A stretch of DNA of 64,000 bases from Proteus terrae subsp. cibarius. GTDB lineage: Bacteria > Pseudomonadota > Gammaproteobacteria > Enterobacterales > Enterobacteriaceae. The stretch spans positions 1,426,001 through 1,490,000 of the forward strand of contig NZ_CP047349.1 of the NCBI RefSeq assembly GCF_011045835.1, written 5' to 3'. The translations under genes were made by a program, and so were the position numbers. The notes under the pieces were generated by a model, which saw only the letters and a list, made by a program, of their open reading frames with translations, had not been told where the DNA came from and did not search any database. Every line of letters starts with the position of its first letter. Position 1 is the stretch's first letter. Below, in pieces: positions 8,892 through 18,346 of this stretch.

Positions 8892-9785
8892 ATGCGAATT
8901 ACGTTGCGGCAACTGGAAGTCTTTACTGAAGTTCTCAAGAGTGGTTCTACAACGCAAGCATCACAACAGCTTGCTTTATCTCAATCTGCTGTCAGTGCTT
9001 CTTTAACTGATCTCGAAAGCCAACTCGGTGTGCAGCTTTTTGATAGAGTGGGAAAACGGCTTGTCACAAACGAACATGGACGATTACTTTATCCTAGAGC
9101 ACTATCTTTACTCGAACGAGCAACGGAAGTTGAGCAATTATTCCAAGCTGGGAATGGTGCTTTGCGCATCGCTGCAAGTACAACAATAGGTAATTATATT
9201 CTTCCTCAAATGCTGGGGAATTTTCATCGTAATTATCCTGATATTCCGTTAGAAATGAGTATTGGAAATACCGAAGAAGTCGTTAAGTTAGTGAGCGAAT
9301 TCCGTGTTGATTTAGGGCTAATTGAAGGCGCTTGTCAAAGTTCTGAACTGATTAGCCAGAAATGGCTTTTAGATGAAATGGTTATTTTTTGCTCTCCCGA
9401 TCATCCGTTAGCTAAAGCATCAAAAGTGACTTTAACTGATTTACAGTCAGCTCCTTGGATTTTACGAGAAAATGGTTCAGGAACTCGAGATGTGCTTAAC
9501 CATCTTCTATTTGCTTCTTTACCAGGTTATCGCATTGAAATGGAATTAGGTAACTCAGAAGCAATAAAACATGCCGTTATGTATGAAATGGGGATCAGCT
9601 GTTTATCTCGCCGAGTGATTGAAGAGCAGATTAATAATGGTTCATTAAAAGAGATAAAAGTAGAAGGGTTGGCATTACAACGTACCCTATATCTGGTTTA
9701 TCATCGCCAAAAACATGTCTCTGATGCACTGAAAAAACTTCTGACATATTGTAATGCTGAACACTTAATCGGCAATTTTTCATAA
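8892..9785 (+). CDS. yeiE: LysR-type regulator YeiE
   Basis: A 297-residue LysR family protein. The N-terminal winged helix-turn-helix ([49 protein letters not shown]) and the effector domain ([35 protein letters not shown]) match E. coli YeiE. The second in-frame ATG (8892) fits the family start and ribosome-site spacing better than 8886. It is divergent from yeiH with about 180 bases between, so autoregulation and control of yeiH are likely. E. coli and Cronobacter YeiE have been linked to lysine, iron and sulfite responses; the target here is inference. Confidence 0.92.
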   Translation: MRITLRQLEVFTEVLKSGSTTQASQQLALSQSAVSASLTDLESQLGVQLFDRVGKRLVTNEHGRLLYPRALSLLERATEVEQLFQAGNGALRIAASTTIGNYILPQMLGNFHRNYPDIPLEMSIGNTEEVVKLVSEFRVDLGLIEGACQSSELISQKWLLDEMVIFCSPDHPLAKASKVTLTDLQSAPWILRENGSGTRDVLNHLLFASLPGYRIEMELGNSEAIKHAVMYEMGISCLSRRVIEEQINNGSLKEIKVEGLALQRTLYLVYHRQKHVSDALKKLLTYCNAEHLIGNFS

Positions 9786-9903
9786 ATTGCTAATAATTGA
9801 CGCCCGATCATGAAGGTATCTTATAATCCTAGATCCTTGCTATTCACGAACGACAGATTTGCTACAATCCTCGTTAGAAAAGTGAATATAAAAGTGGAAT
9901 GTT

Positions 9904-11391
9904 ATGTCAGAACAACAAAATAGTACTGCTGGTTCGGGCGCAGTACGCACTTTGCGCCGAGAGTTAAAAGCGCGACATTTAGCGATGATTGCTATTGGTG
10001 GTTCAATTGGTACAGGACTTTTTGTCGCATCTGGCGCAACTGTTGCTCAAGCAGGGCCGGGTGGGGCATTACTCTCTTATGCATTAATTGGACTAATGGT
10101 CTATTTTCTAATGACAAGCCTTGGGGAATTAGCCGCATTTATGCCTGTTTCCGGCTCATTCTCAACATACGGCTCTAAGTATGTAGAAGAAGGTTTTGGT
10201 TTCGCATTAGGCTGGAACTATTGGTATAACTGGGCAGTTACAATTGCTGTTGACCTTGTTGCTGCACAATTAGTGATGCTCTATTGGTTCCCTGATGTTG
10301 ATGGTTGGATCTGGAGTGCTCTATTCCTTGGTGTTATTTTCTTACTCAACTATATCTCTGTAAAAGGGTTTGGTGAGGCAGAATATTGGTTCTCTTTGAT
10401 CAAAGTTTCCACAGTAATTATCTTTATTATTGTGGGTATTGCGATGATCACTGGCATTATGAAAGGTGCCGAAAACGCAGGTTGGCACAATTGGGAAATT
10501 GGTGATGCACCTTTTGCAGGTGGATTTGCAGCCATGATTGGTGTTGCCATGATTGTTGGTTTCTCATTCCAAGGTACAGAATTGATTGGTATTGCGGCGG
10601 GTGAATCTAAAGATCCGGCTAAAAATATTCCCAAAGCTGTACGTAAAGTGTTCTGGCGCATCTTACTGTTTTATATCTTCGCGATTTTAATTATTAGCTT
10701 AATTATCCCTTACACTGATCCTAATTTACTGCGTAATGATGTAGGTGATATTAGCGTTAGTCCATTTACACTAGTCTTTAAAAATGCGGGATTATTATCT
10801 GCAGCAGCTATCATGAATGCAGTTATCTTAACGGCAGTACTTTCTGCTGGTAACTCAGGCATGTATGCATCAACGCGTATGCTGTTTACATTAGCAAGAG
10901 AAGGCAAAGCACCAAAATGCTTTGGTAAATTGTCTAAAAATGGTGTGCCACGCAATGCGCTTTATGCGACAACGGTTGTTGCTGGCCTATGTTTCCTAAG
11001 TTCAATGTACGGAAACCAAACTGTTTACTTGTGGTTATTGAATACCTCAGGAATGACTGGTTTTATTGCATGGTTAGGTATTGCGATTAGCCACTATCGT
11101 TTCCGTAAAGGTTATGTTGCACAAGGTCGTGATTTAAATGACTTACCTTATCGCTCCGGCTTCTTCCCAATTGGTCCTATTTTTGCCTTTATATTGTGTT
11201 TAATTATTACATTAGGTCAAAATTACCAAGCTTTCTTAGAAGATACGATTGATTGGTATGGTGCAATTGCAACCTATATTGGTATCCCATTATTCTTATT
11301 AATTTGGTTTACTTATAAGATTGTGAAGAAAACCCGCTTTATTCGTTATAACGAAATGGAATTTCCAACACATATTGCGAATAAAAAATAA
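9904..11391 (+). CDS. lysP: Lysine-specific permease LysP
   Basis: A 495-residue, twelve-helix amino acid permease that aligns with E. coli LysP almost residue for residue: RRELKARHL-MIAIGGSIGTGLF, GWNYWYNWAVTIAVDLVAAQLV, FSFQGTELIGIAAGES, SAGNSGMYASTRML, LWLLNTSGMTGFIAWLGIA and the cytoplasmic tail. It imports lysine with protons and, in E. coli, restrains the CadC sensor. It follows yeiE in the same direction after 118 bases and is closed by a strong terminator. Confidence 0.96.
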   Translation: MSEQQNSTAGSGAVRTLRRELKARHLAMIAIGGSIGTGLFVASGATVAQAGPGGALLSYALIGLMVYFLMTSLGELAAFMPVSGSFSTYGSKYVEEGFGFALGWNYWYNWAVTIAVDLVAAQLVMLYWFPDVDGWIWSALFLGVIFLLNYISVKGFGEAEYWFSLIKVSTVIIFIIVGIAMITGIMKGAENAGWHNWEIGDAPFAGGFAAMIGVAMIVGFSFQGTELIGIAAGESKDPAKNIPKAVRKVFWRILLFYIFAILIISLIIPYTDPNLLRNDVGDISVSPFTLVFKNAGLLSAAAIMNAVILTAVLSAGNSGMYASTRMLFTLAREGKAPKCFGKLSKNGVPRNALYATTVVAGLCFLSSMYGNQTVYLWLLNTSGMTGFIAWLGIAISHYRFRKGYVAQGRDLNDLPYRSGFFPIGPIFAFILCLIITLGQNYQAFLEDTIDWYGAIATYIGIPLFLLIWFTYKIVKKTRFIRYNEMEFPTHIANKK

Positions 11392-11409
11392 CCTATAAAT
11401 CAAGCTATT

Positions 11410-11460
11410 AAAACGTCCGTTTTTGTGATTGTGATCACTATAAAACGGGCGTTTTTCTAT
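11410..11460 (+). terminator. Terminator of lysP
   Basis: A 14-base stem AAAACGTCCGTTTT / AAAACGGGCGTTTT (one G-U pair) with an 18-base loop and a T-run, 18 bases after the stop. Confidence 0.85.
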
Positions 11461-11519
11461 TTTTTGACCTGTCAATTATAAAAAAACATACAAAAACTTT
11501 AATTATATCGGCAATCGCA

Positions 11520-11548
11520 TTGATAATTATTATTATTTGCTTTATTGT
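11520..11548 (+). promoter_or_regulatory. Promoter overlapped by a Fur-box-like sequence
   Basis: TTGATA (11520-11525), 17 bases, then TATTGT (11543-11548) forms a plausible sigma70 promoter. Bases 11522-11540 match 14 of 19 positions of the Fur consensus and lie between the two hexamers, so iron-bound Fur would block it. It precedes an iron-siderophore transporter operon, which makes the reading sensible. Confidence 0.55.
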
Positions 11549-11581
11549 TGGCGTACAATTTATTTGCTGAAAAATAAAATA

Positions 11582-11878
11582 ATGGCGCTATTAGTTGTAA
11601 ATAATATGCTTAATGTAATGAGTCTGATAATAATTAGTCCTTCTAGTGCTCAATACAGCCAACCAACAGCTCATCGCCATATAATAAATTACATAGCGAA
11701 TATAATTCACCGTATAATAATTTGGCGACTCACTTCTTTGTTGAATAAATTGTCTCAAATTAATAATTGGCTTTTTGTACATAAAAAACAGTTGATGGGT
11801 TGTACGGTATGTTTTTGCTTACTTAATGGGTTGGTAAGAACAGAACAACGTAGAAAAAAAACTAGGTACAACAATTGA
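11582..11878 (+). CDS. Doubtful 98-codon ORF in the iron-operon leader
   Basis: An open frame starting MALLVVNNMLNVM ends in TGA one base before the permease ATG, a geometry that allows translational coupling. I recognise no family, see no clear ribosome site, and the low-complexity Ile/Asn/His-rich translation looks like AT-rich noise. It fills the roughly 330-base leader between the Fur-like promoter and the permease. It may be nothing, or the leader may act as RNA. Confidence 0.2.
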   Translation: MALLVVNNMLNVMSLIIISPSSAQYSQPTAHRHIINYIANIIHRIIIWRLTSLLNKLSQINNWLFVHKKQLMGCTVCFCLLNGLVRTEQRRKKTRYNN

Positions 11879-11879
11879 T

Positions 11880-12968
11880 ATGAGCATTATGTCAGAGAGA
11901 CTCACCACACAAGAGCATGAAAAAAATACATCAGATAATGTGAAAGCCCATTATCGAAAAATGATGAATAAACGCATGCTATGGTTGGGAGTTATCATTT
12001 TAATTATTTGTGGTTCAGTGGTGTTAGATTTCACTATGGGGCCTTCTGGTTTATCACTTGATAAATTATTAACAACCCTTTTTCAACCTGAGCTTGTTGA
12101 TGCGGGTTCTCGAGTGATTGTATGGGATATCCGCTTACCTTATGCCTTAATGGCGGTTGTGGTAGGGATGTCGCTAGGATTAGCGGGTGCAGAAATGCAA
12201 ACGATCCTAAATAATCCGTTAGCAAGCCCATTTACATTGGGTTTATCAAATGCAGCTTCATTTGGTGCTGCATTGGCGATTGTTTTAGGTATTGGTATTT
12301 CCGGTATTCCTGACCAATGGTTTATTTCGGCGAATGCGTTTTTCTTTGCATTATTATCAGCCTTATTATTAGACGGAATAACTCGCTGGACACGTGTTCC
12401 AACATCGGGTGTTGTGCTGTTTGGTATAGCTATGGTGTTTACCTTCAATGCATTAGTCTCCATGATGCAATTTATTGCAACAGAAGATACTCTCCAAGGT
12501 CTAGTATTCTGGACTATGGGAAGTTTAGCGCGGGCAACATGGGTAAAACTCGGTATTATGGCTGGCGCATTTGCGGTCATTATGGTGATTTCATGGATGA
12601 GCTCATGGAAATTGACTGCATTGCGATTAGGTGAAGATAGAGCGATTAGCTTTGGTATTGATGTAAAGCGTTTAAGATTAGGTTCATTATTGCGTATTAG
12701 TATTTTAACCGCGCTTGCAGTTGCCTTTGTTGGGCCCATTGCCTTTATTGGTTTGGTTGCACCTCATATTGCTCGCATGATGTTTGGTGAAGATCATCGA
12801 TTCTATTTACCAGCAAGTGCATTAATAGGTGCTTTAGTTTTATCATTGGCATCAATTGCTTCTAAAAATTTAATACCGGGTGTCATTATTCCTGTGGGTA
12901 TCGTGACATCGCTGGTGGGCGTGCCATTTTTCCTCAGTATGATTTTACGTCATAGGGGGAATATCTAA
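11880..12968 (+). CDS. FecCD-family iron-siderophore ABC permease
   Basis: A 362-residue inner-membrane permease with eight to ten hydrophobic segments. FecCD/BtuC hallmarks are present: VWDIRLPYALMAVVVGMSLGLAGAEMQ (shortened: DIRLP, GAEMQ), NNPLASPFTLG, GMGSL-like TMGSLARA, LGEDRAISFGIDVKR, AFVGPIAFIGLVAPHIAR and LIPGVIIPVGIVTSLVG. It forms the channel through which a ferric-siderophore or similar chelate crosses the inner membrane. Its stop overlaps the ATPase start by one base. One permease frame probably forms a homodimer. No periplasmic binding protein is encoded nearby, so one must come from elsewhere. Confidence 0.88.
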   Translation: MSIMSERLTTQEHEKNTSDNVKAHYRKMMNKRMLWLGVIILIICGSVVLDFTMGPSGLSLDKLLTTLFQPELVDAGSRVIVWDIRLPYALMAVVVGMSLGLAGAEMQTILNNPLASPFTLGLSNAASFGAALAIVLGIGISGIPDQWFISANAFFFALLSALLLDGITRWTRVPTSGVVLFGIAMVFTFNALVSMMQFIATEDTLQGLVFWTMGSLARATWVKLGIMAGAFAVIMVISWMSSWKLTALRLGEDRAISFGIDVKRLRLGSLLRISILTALAVAFVGPIAFIGLVAPHIARMMFGEDHRFYLPASALIGALVLSLASIASKNLIPGVIIPVGIVTSLVGVPFFLSMILRHRGNI

Positions 12969-13750
12969 TGATGGAAGGATTAAAGATCCAAGATTTTAGT
13001 ACTGGATATGCTAAACATCTTATCATTAAGACGCTGGATGTAGAGCCATTACCAAAAGGAAAGGTCACTGTATTATTGGGGCCAAATGGTAGCGGAAAAT
13101 CAACCTTACTAAGGGCGTTGGCGGGATTAAATAAATCATCAGGTATTGTCAGTTTAGATGGCAACGATCTTGCGTCGATGAATTTTGCACAACGTGCGCA
13201 AAATGTAGTCTATTTGCCACAAACATTGCCGGCGGGTGTTCATTTACATGTTTTAGAATCCATTATAGTGGCGCAGCGAGCTTCAGGTGGATTACATAAT
13301 GAACATAGTGAAGCTCAGGTAATGCACTTATTACGTCAATTAGGTATCGAGCATTTAGCATTACGTTATTTAGATGAATTATCGGGTGGTCAAAAACAAT
13401 TAGTTGGGCTTGCTCAATCATTAATTAGACAACCTTCTTTATTATTATTGGATGAGCCATTAAGCGCATTAGATCTTAATTACCAATACCATGTAATGGA
13501 TTTAGTCGCTAAAGAAACGCATCGTAGAAATATTATTACTGTTGTTGTTGTTCACGATATTAATATCGCCTTACGACATGGCGAACATATATTAATGTTA
13601 AAACAAGGGCAATTAATTGCACAAGGCGCGCCAGATAAGGTTATCACAGCACAAAGCCTTGCTGATGTTTATGGTGTTCAAGGTAGATTGGAATATTGTT
13701 CACAAGGAATACCTCAAATTATTATTGATGGTTTAGTGGATAAAATATAG
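12968..13750 (+). CDS. Iron-siderophore ABC transporter ATPase (FecE-like)
   Basis: A 260-residue ABC ATPase: Walker A GPNGSGKST (about residues 38-46), Q-loop YLPQ, signature LSGGQKQL, Walker B LLLLDEP with SALD, and the switch His in VVVHD. It powers the permease it overlaps. ATG codons at 12968 and 12971 are both possible. Together with the TonB receptor that follows after 170 bases it makes a nearly complete uptake path. Confidence 0.9.
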   Translation: MMEGLKIQDFSTGYAKHLIIKTLDVEPLPKGKVTVLLGPNGSGKSTLLRALAGLNKSSGIVSLDGNDLASMNFAQRAQNVVYLPQTLPAGVHLHVLESIIVAQRASGGLHNEHSEAQVMHLLRQLGIEHLALRYLDELSGGQKQLVGLAQSLIRQPSLLLLDEPLSALDLNYQYHVMDLVAKETHRRNIITVVVVHDINIALRHGEHILMLKQGQLIAQGAPDKVITAQSLADVYGVQGRLEYCSQGIPQIIIDGLVDKI

Positions 13751-13921
13751 AGAAGTAAAAGAGAAAAGAAGTAAATATAGGGATGCAGTAAATAGGGATA
13801 TAAAAATAATATTAAAATAACCAAGGGTAATTAAATTTATTTATTACCCTAATTTCTGAGCAATTGTCGATCTGTCCATCTATATAAAACTGAGAGAATA
13901 TATATTCTTGGAGAATCGGGA

Positions 13922-15940
13922 ATGGTAGTGTTAAATAAAAATAAAATCGCGCTTGGCGTTATTGCAGCTATTGCATCAAGTTTTGTTATGACTGCATCCG
14001 CAGAAAATGTAGAAAAACTGCTTGTTACAACAGCGGCTGGGTTTAAACAAACGGTTGAAGATGCCCCAGCATCGGTTTCTGTTGTTACACGTGAACAACT
14101 AGAAACTAAATCTTACCGTGATGTCACCGATGCACTAAAAGATGTACCAGGTGTATTAGTGACGGGGGGAGGTAGTAGCTCTGATATCAGTATTCGTGGT
14201 ATGGATGCAAAATATACCATGATCCTTGTTGATGGTAAGCGTATTGCCTCGCGTGAAACGCGCCCTAATAGTGATAACTCTGGTATTGAACAAGGTTGGT
14301 TACCACCTTTACCTGCGATTGAGCGTATTGAAGTTGTACGTGGCCCAATGTCTTCTTTATATGGTTCAGATGCAATGGGTGGGGTTATCAATATTATTAC
14401 CCGTAAAGCGCAAAAAGAGTGGAACTTTAGTCTACGTGCAGACAGTACTATTACAGAGCGTAAAGATTCAGGTAATACTAATCAAGGGAGTTTTTATGCT
14501 GGTGGTCCATTAATTGATAATGTACTTGGTTTAAAAATTCAAGGGCAATATTCTCATCGTAGTGAAGACAAAATTGTGAATGGCTATAACCGTCAAATCA
14601 CAGCAACGGGTGGTGGTACTTTAAGTTGGACACCAGATGAACAAAACACGATTGATTTTGAATTTAAAAAAGATAACCAACATCGTGATTCTCGCGTTTG
14701 GCATTCAAAATCAGGGTTACCTAGTCGAGGAAAAGCACCGGAAAGCAGCTTTACTGATTATGAGCTAACCCATTATGCGTTAACTCATGATGGTGTTTAT
14801 GATTTTGGTACGATGAATACGTATGTTCAGCGTGATGAGAGCCGTAACCCATCTCGTAAGATGGATTATGACGACACAACAGTGCGTAATCAAACCGTCT
14901 TTATGTTAGGTGACCATACATTAAGTGTGGGAGCACAATATCGTTATGAAGAGCTAAAAGACGAAGGTAATAAAATTAAAGGTGGTAACAAGCTAGATCG
15001 TTATAGTTGGGCGTTATTTGCTGAAGATGAGTGGGCAATGACTAACGATTTCGCCTTAACGGGTGGCTTACGTATGGATAAAGATGAGAACTTTGGTACT
15101 CACTGGACTCCTAGAGTATACGGTGTATGGCATCTTGCTGATGAGTGGACATTAAAAGGTGGCGTATCTACTGGTTATCGTTCACCGGATCTACGCCAAG
15201 CAACGGCATCATGGGGTCAAGGTACGGGTGGCGGTAATTATGATGCTGTTATTTACGGTAACCCAAGTTTGAAACCTGAAAAATCAGTCACTGAAGAAAT
15301 TTCAATTATCTGGGATAACCGTGAAAATCTGACGGCAAGTTTAGGTCTTTTTAATACCGACTTTAAAGATAAGATTATGGAAGAACGCCGTTGTGACAGC
15401 CGTACAAATAAAGACGGTTCTAAAATGACGGATCTTCGTGACTGTACATTAGCAGACGGTGTTGGCAATAATGGGAAACCTTATGACTTTGTTAGTGATA
15501 GAACTAACGTAGATAAAGCGAATATGCGTGGTATTGAGGCGACCTTTAACTGGACAATATCACCAGAGTGGAATTTAGCGGCTAACTATACCTTTACGGA
15601 TACTGAACAAAAAAGCGGTGATTTCAAAGGTAAACCACTGAATAAACAGCCTCGTCATATGGCTAATGCAACCTTAAACTGGGAAACAACGCCAGAAATG
15701 GAAACGTGGGCACGTATTAACTTCCGTGGTAAAACCTCTGATTACTTATCACGTACTTCTATGTCACATGGCACGCCTTCTTATGCGTTTGTTGATATTG
15801 GTACCAGCTACAGTTTAACCAAGCAACTAAATGTTATTGGTGGTGTTTATAACGTGTTAGATCGCCGTATTGACCAAGAACATTTTAATACTACTTTAGA
15901 AGGTCGTCGTTACAATATTGGTTTGAACTATAACTTCTAA
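13922..15940 (+). CDS. TonB-dependent siderophore receptor (CirA/IrgA-like)
   Basis: A 672-residue outer-membrane receptor. It has a signal peptide (cut after MTASA), a TonB-box-like KLLVTTA, a plug domain with DAPASVSVVTREQLE, ILVDGKR, IERIEVVRGPMSSLYGSDAMGGVINIIT, and a 22-strand barrel ending with the typical terminal Phe (GLNYNF). The plug is close to E. coli CirA, which takes up catecholates and, in E. coli, also neighbours lysP. The substrate is probably a catecholate siderophore, possibly including alpha-keto-acid iron chelators of Proteus; this is inference. P. mirabilis has, as I recall, an iron-induced receptor next to plaP, matching this layout. Confidence 0.9.
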   Translation: MVVLNKNKIALGVIAAIASSFVMTASAENVEKLLVTTAAGFKQTVEDAPASVSVVTREQLETKSYRDVTDALKDVPGVLVTGGGSSSDISIRGMDAKYTMILVDGKRIASRETRPNSDNSGIEQGWLPPLPAIERIEVVRGPMSSLYGSDAMGGVINIITRKAQKEWNFSLRADSTITERKDSGNTNQGSFYAGGPLIDNVLGLKIQGQYSHRSEDKIVNGYNRQITATGGGTLSWTPDEQNTIDFEFKKDNQHRDSRVWHSKSGLPSRGKAPESSFTDYELTHYALTHDGVYDFGTMNTYVQRDESRNPSRKMDYDDTTVRNQTVFMLGDHTLSVGAQYRYEELKDEGNKIKGGNKLDRYSWALFAEDEWAMTNDFALTGGLRMDKDENFGTHWTPRVYGVWHLADEWTLKGGVSTGYRSPDLRQATASWGQGTGGGNYDAVIYGNPSLKPEKSVTEEISIIWDNRENLTASLGLFNTDFKDKIMEERRCDSRTNKDGSKMTDLRDCTLADGVGNNGKPYDFVSDRTNVDKANMRGIEATFNWTISPEWNLAANYTFTDTEQKSGDFKGKPLNKQPRHMANATLNWETTPEMETWARINFRGKTSDYLSRTSMSHGTPSYAFVDIGTSYSLTKQLNVIGGVYNVLDRRIDQEHFNTTLEGRRYNIGLNYNF

Positions 15941-15964
15941 TTTTTCACCCTCAGTTTGTGTCAC

Positions 15965-15993
15965 TAAGACTCCACTTGTGGAGTCTTTTTTTA
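15965..15993 (+). terminator. Terminator of the TonB receptor gene
   Basis: AAGACTCCA/TGGAGTCTT perfect stem with a 4-base loop and a seven-T run, 25 bases after the stop. Confidence 0.9.
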
Positions 15994-16499
15994 TCATTCA
16001 TTTCTTTTTATTTGTTCAAAATTAGTACTGGAAAATTTAAATATTGAGGTTTATATTTAGCTCAATAATTCATCTTATTCATCGTTTTATTCTGAGTATT
16101 AGATTGTTATTTCTACTTAGTATCTACCGTTTTTTTCTTAATTTATTCTCTTACTTTTTATTTATATAAAATAGGCTGTTAAAAAATAGACATTTTTTAT
16201 TAAAAGTCTACTTTTGAGGGTAAAAAGAAGTGTGAGTTAACAATTCTTTAGCATTAATCTTATTAATGCATTTTAAATGCTTTATTTTGATGATCTATTG
16301 ATGATGTAAATTTTGTTGTAAGGTTTAATTCTTATTTATCAATGTATTACGTTTTTATCCCCTTCGAAGTAGTAAAGACTTTCGAAATATTTAAAGCTTA
16401 ATGATTGTGATAAAAGCACAATTATTGTTAATTAAATGTGGCGTCATATGTTGACTTAGTTTGCGAATTGAAAAGATCGTAAAAAAAGAGGGCTTTTTG
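15994..16499. other. AT-rich upstream region of plaP
   Basis: About 500 bases without a gene. It includes the inverted repeat TTGTG/CACAA near 16405, whose spacing is one base short of a CRP site, and possible -35 boxes such as TTGACT at 16451. It presumably holds the plaP promoter(s). Confidence 0.45.
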
Positions 16500-16550
16500 A
16501 TGAAAATGTATTGCTATTTAAGTCTGAGACGTGCAAAATGCGCCCACTAA
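16500..16550 (+). CDS. Leader peptide of plaP, 16 residues
   Basis: A short frame MKMYCYLSLRRAKCAH with a good ribosome site (AGAGGG, 8 bases upstream). Its stop is 8 bases before a strong intrinsic terminator. Peptide plus terminator, far upstream of a transporter gene in the same direction, is the arrangement of an attenuated operon. The paired Arg and aromatic residues suggest ribosome pausing as a sensor, as in the ornithine-sensing speF leader, though the sequence is unrelated. Translation is not proven. Confidence 0.5.
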   Translation: MKMYCYLSLRRAKCAH

Positions 16551-16558
16551 AAATATGA

Positions 16559-16590
16559 CTGATGCGTTTAAAGTGCATCGGTTTTTTTTT
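16559..16590 (+). terminator. Attenuator-like terminator before plaP
   Basis: CTGATGC/GCATCGG stem (one G-U pair) with a 9-base loop and nine T. It lies about 320 bases upstream of plaP with no full gene before it, so it either ends a small RNA or stops leader transcription. Confidence 0.75.
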
Positions 16591-16708
16591 GCATTTTTAC
16601 TTATTACTACACCAAGAGGTCAGATTCATTTGAGTCTGAATAGATAACATAATTTGATTAGCAGCCAGCCCCTTAGAGAAAGGGTTGTCATGATAGAGGA
16701 ATGCTAAT

Positions 16709-16918
16709 ATGGTACATTTATTCTCTTTCGCAGTTGGGCCTAACGGCACTGCGGGCAATGATGACTACGGAGCACGGCGTCTCCTAAACACATACACATC
16801 CTTAAAAACTTCATTCTATTCTGTTTATAGGCAGATGCGAAGTCTTCCCAGTAACTGTCGGTTGAGTTTATCTAATACTCAAACCGAGGTTATGGGAGGG
16901 TTCGCTAATGTCAGATAA
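16709..16918 (+). CDS. Upstream ORF overlapping plaP start
   Basis: A 69-codon frame starting [13 protein letters not shown] with a ribosome site GAGGA at good spacing. It ends 11 bases inside plaP in another frame, so its translation would reach the plaP start and disturb the hairpin there. Just before it is a CCCTT/AAGGG hairpin. I recognise no family. It could be a regulatory upstream ORF coupled to plaP; the first 35 residues look more protein-like than the rest. Confidence 0.35.
   Translation: MVHLFSFAVGPNGTAGNDDYGARRLLNTYTSLKTSFYSVYRQMRSLPSNCRLSLSNTQTEVMGGFANVR
16859..16886 (+). promoter_or_regulatory. Hairpin next to the plaP ribosome site
   Basis: CGGTTGAGT pairs with ACTCAAACCG (one bulged A) about 10 bases before the plaP ribosome site GGGAGG. 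It could modulate translation initiation, and ribosomes on the upstream ORF would melt it. Confidence 0.4.
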
Positions 16919-18287
16919 CGTCATCTCCTCTATCGGCACTAACCAAACTGGTGCTAACAATCGAGTTCAACTACGTAAAACCTTGACGCTAATGCAGGTA
17001 GTCATGATGGGGCTTGCTTTTTTACAGCCTATGACTATTTTCGATACATTTGGTATCGTTTCTGGCATTACCAATGGTCACGTAGCAACATCGTATGCGA
17101 TTGCATTGATTGCAATTTTATTTACAGCTGTAAGCTATGGAAAATTAGTTAAGCGTTTTCCTTCAGCTGGCTCTGCGTATACTTATGCTCAAAAATCCAT
17201 GAGTCCTTATGTTGGCTTTATGGTGGGTTGGTCATCTTTACTCGACTATTTATTTATGCCAATGATCAATATCTTATTGGCGAAAATCTATTTGCAAGCA
17301 ATATTCCCGGGCGTTGAACCGTGGATTTTTGTATTTGGTTTAGTGGCTTTAATGACGTTCTTTAACCTACGTGGTATTAACGTTGTTGCTAACTTAAATA
17401 CAGCAATTGTTATTGTACAAGTTGCAGTAATGGTTGTGTTTGTTGGATTACTTATTCACGGTGTATATAACGGAGAAGGTGCAGGGGAGTTATGGACCTT
17501 TAGACCGTTTGCGTCTGTTGATGCTGAAGTTATACCTATGATAACCGGAGCGACAATACTCTGTTTCTCATTCTTAGGTTTTGACGGTATCAGTACATTA
17601 TCAGAAGAGACACCAAATGCAGGTAAAGTTATCCCTAAAGCGATTTTCTTAACTGCGCTGATTGGTGGGATTATCTTTATTGCTGTTTCTTACTTTTTAC
17701 AATTGTATTTCCCAGATATTTCACGATTCAAGAATCCAGAAGAGTCACAACCTGAAATAATGCTGTATGTTGCTGGTGCTTTATTCCAGTCTATTATTTT
17801 AGTGTTCTCATGTGTGACTGTATTAGCATCAGGTATGGCGGCTCACGCAGGTGTTGCGCGTTTACTTTATGTTATGGGTCGCGATGGTGTATTCCCGGAG
17901 AAGACATTTGGTTACGTACATCCTAAATGGCGCACTCCTGCATTTAACGTGCTATTAGTGGGTTTCTTAGCCTTAGGTGCTGTGTTCTTTGACTTAGTGA
18001 CTGCTACGGCATTAATTAACTTTGGTGCGTTAGTTGCGTTTACTTTCGTGAATCTGTCTGTTATTTCACAGTTCTATATTCGCGAGCGTCGTAATAAAGG
18101 ATTAATGGATCATATTAATTACCTGATATTACCTATCATTGGTGCCGCTACAATGGGTGTCTTGTGGATAAACCTTGAACCAGGTTCTATGGAATTAGGT
18201 CTTATCTGGGGTGCAATTGGTATACTTTATATGGTGTGGATCACGCGTCGGTTCCGTCGACCAATGCCACAGATGCCAGAAAAGTAA
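16908..18287 (+). CDS. plaP: Putrescine importer PlaP
   Basis: A 459-residue APC-family permease with twelve hydrophobic segments. It aligns with E. coli PlaP (YeeF): [125 protein letters not shown] and [24 protein letters not shown]. PlaP imports putrescine with protons. In P. mirabilis, extracellular putrescine is a swarming signal and, as I recall, the PlaP homologue supports swarming. The ribosome site GGGAGG is strong. The long leader suggests post-transcriptional control. Confidence 0.93.
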   Translation: MSDNVISSIGTNQTGANNRVQLRKTLTLMQVVMMGLAFLQPMTIFDTFGIVSGITNGHVATSYAIALIAILFTAVSYGKLVKRFPSAGSAYTYAQKSMSPYVGFMVGWSSLLDYLFMPMINILLAKIYLQAIFPGVEPWIFVFGLVALMTFFNLRGINVVANLNTAIVIVQVAVMVVFVGLLIHGVYNGEGAGELWTFRPFASVDAEVIPMITGATILCFSFLGFDGISTLSEETPNAGKVIPKAIFLTALIGGIIFIAVSYFLQLYFPDISRFKNPEESQPEIMLYVAGALFQSIILVFSCVTVLASGMAAHAGVARLLYVMGRDGVFPEKTFGYVHPKWRTPAFNVLLVGFLALGAVFFDLVTATALINFGALVAFTFVNLSVISQFYIRERRNKGLMDHINYLILPIIGAATMGVLWINLEPGSMELGLIWGAIGILYMVWITRRFRRPMPQMPEK

Positions 18288-18315
18288 TATTCTAAGAATT
18301 GTCATTATGATAAAT

Positions 18316-18346
18316 AAAATGGCCTCAGCAATGAGGCCATTTTTTT
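18316..18346 (+). terminator. Terminator of plaP
   Basis: AAAATGGCCTCA/TGAGGCCATTTT perfect 12-base stem with a 4-base loop and T-run. Confidence 0.9.

Noticed and set aside
9786-9903. Lysine riboswitch before lysP
   Set aside because: The 118-base gap is too short for the L-box aptamer and shows no matching fold.
16405-16425. CRP site upstream of plaP
   Set aside because: The TTGTG/CACAA inverted repeat has spacing one base short of the CRP consensus, so I do not call it.
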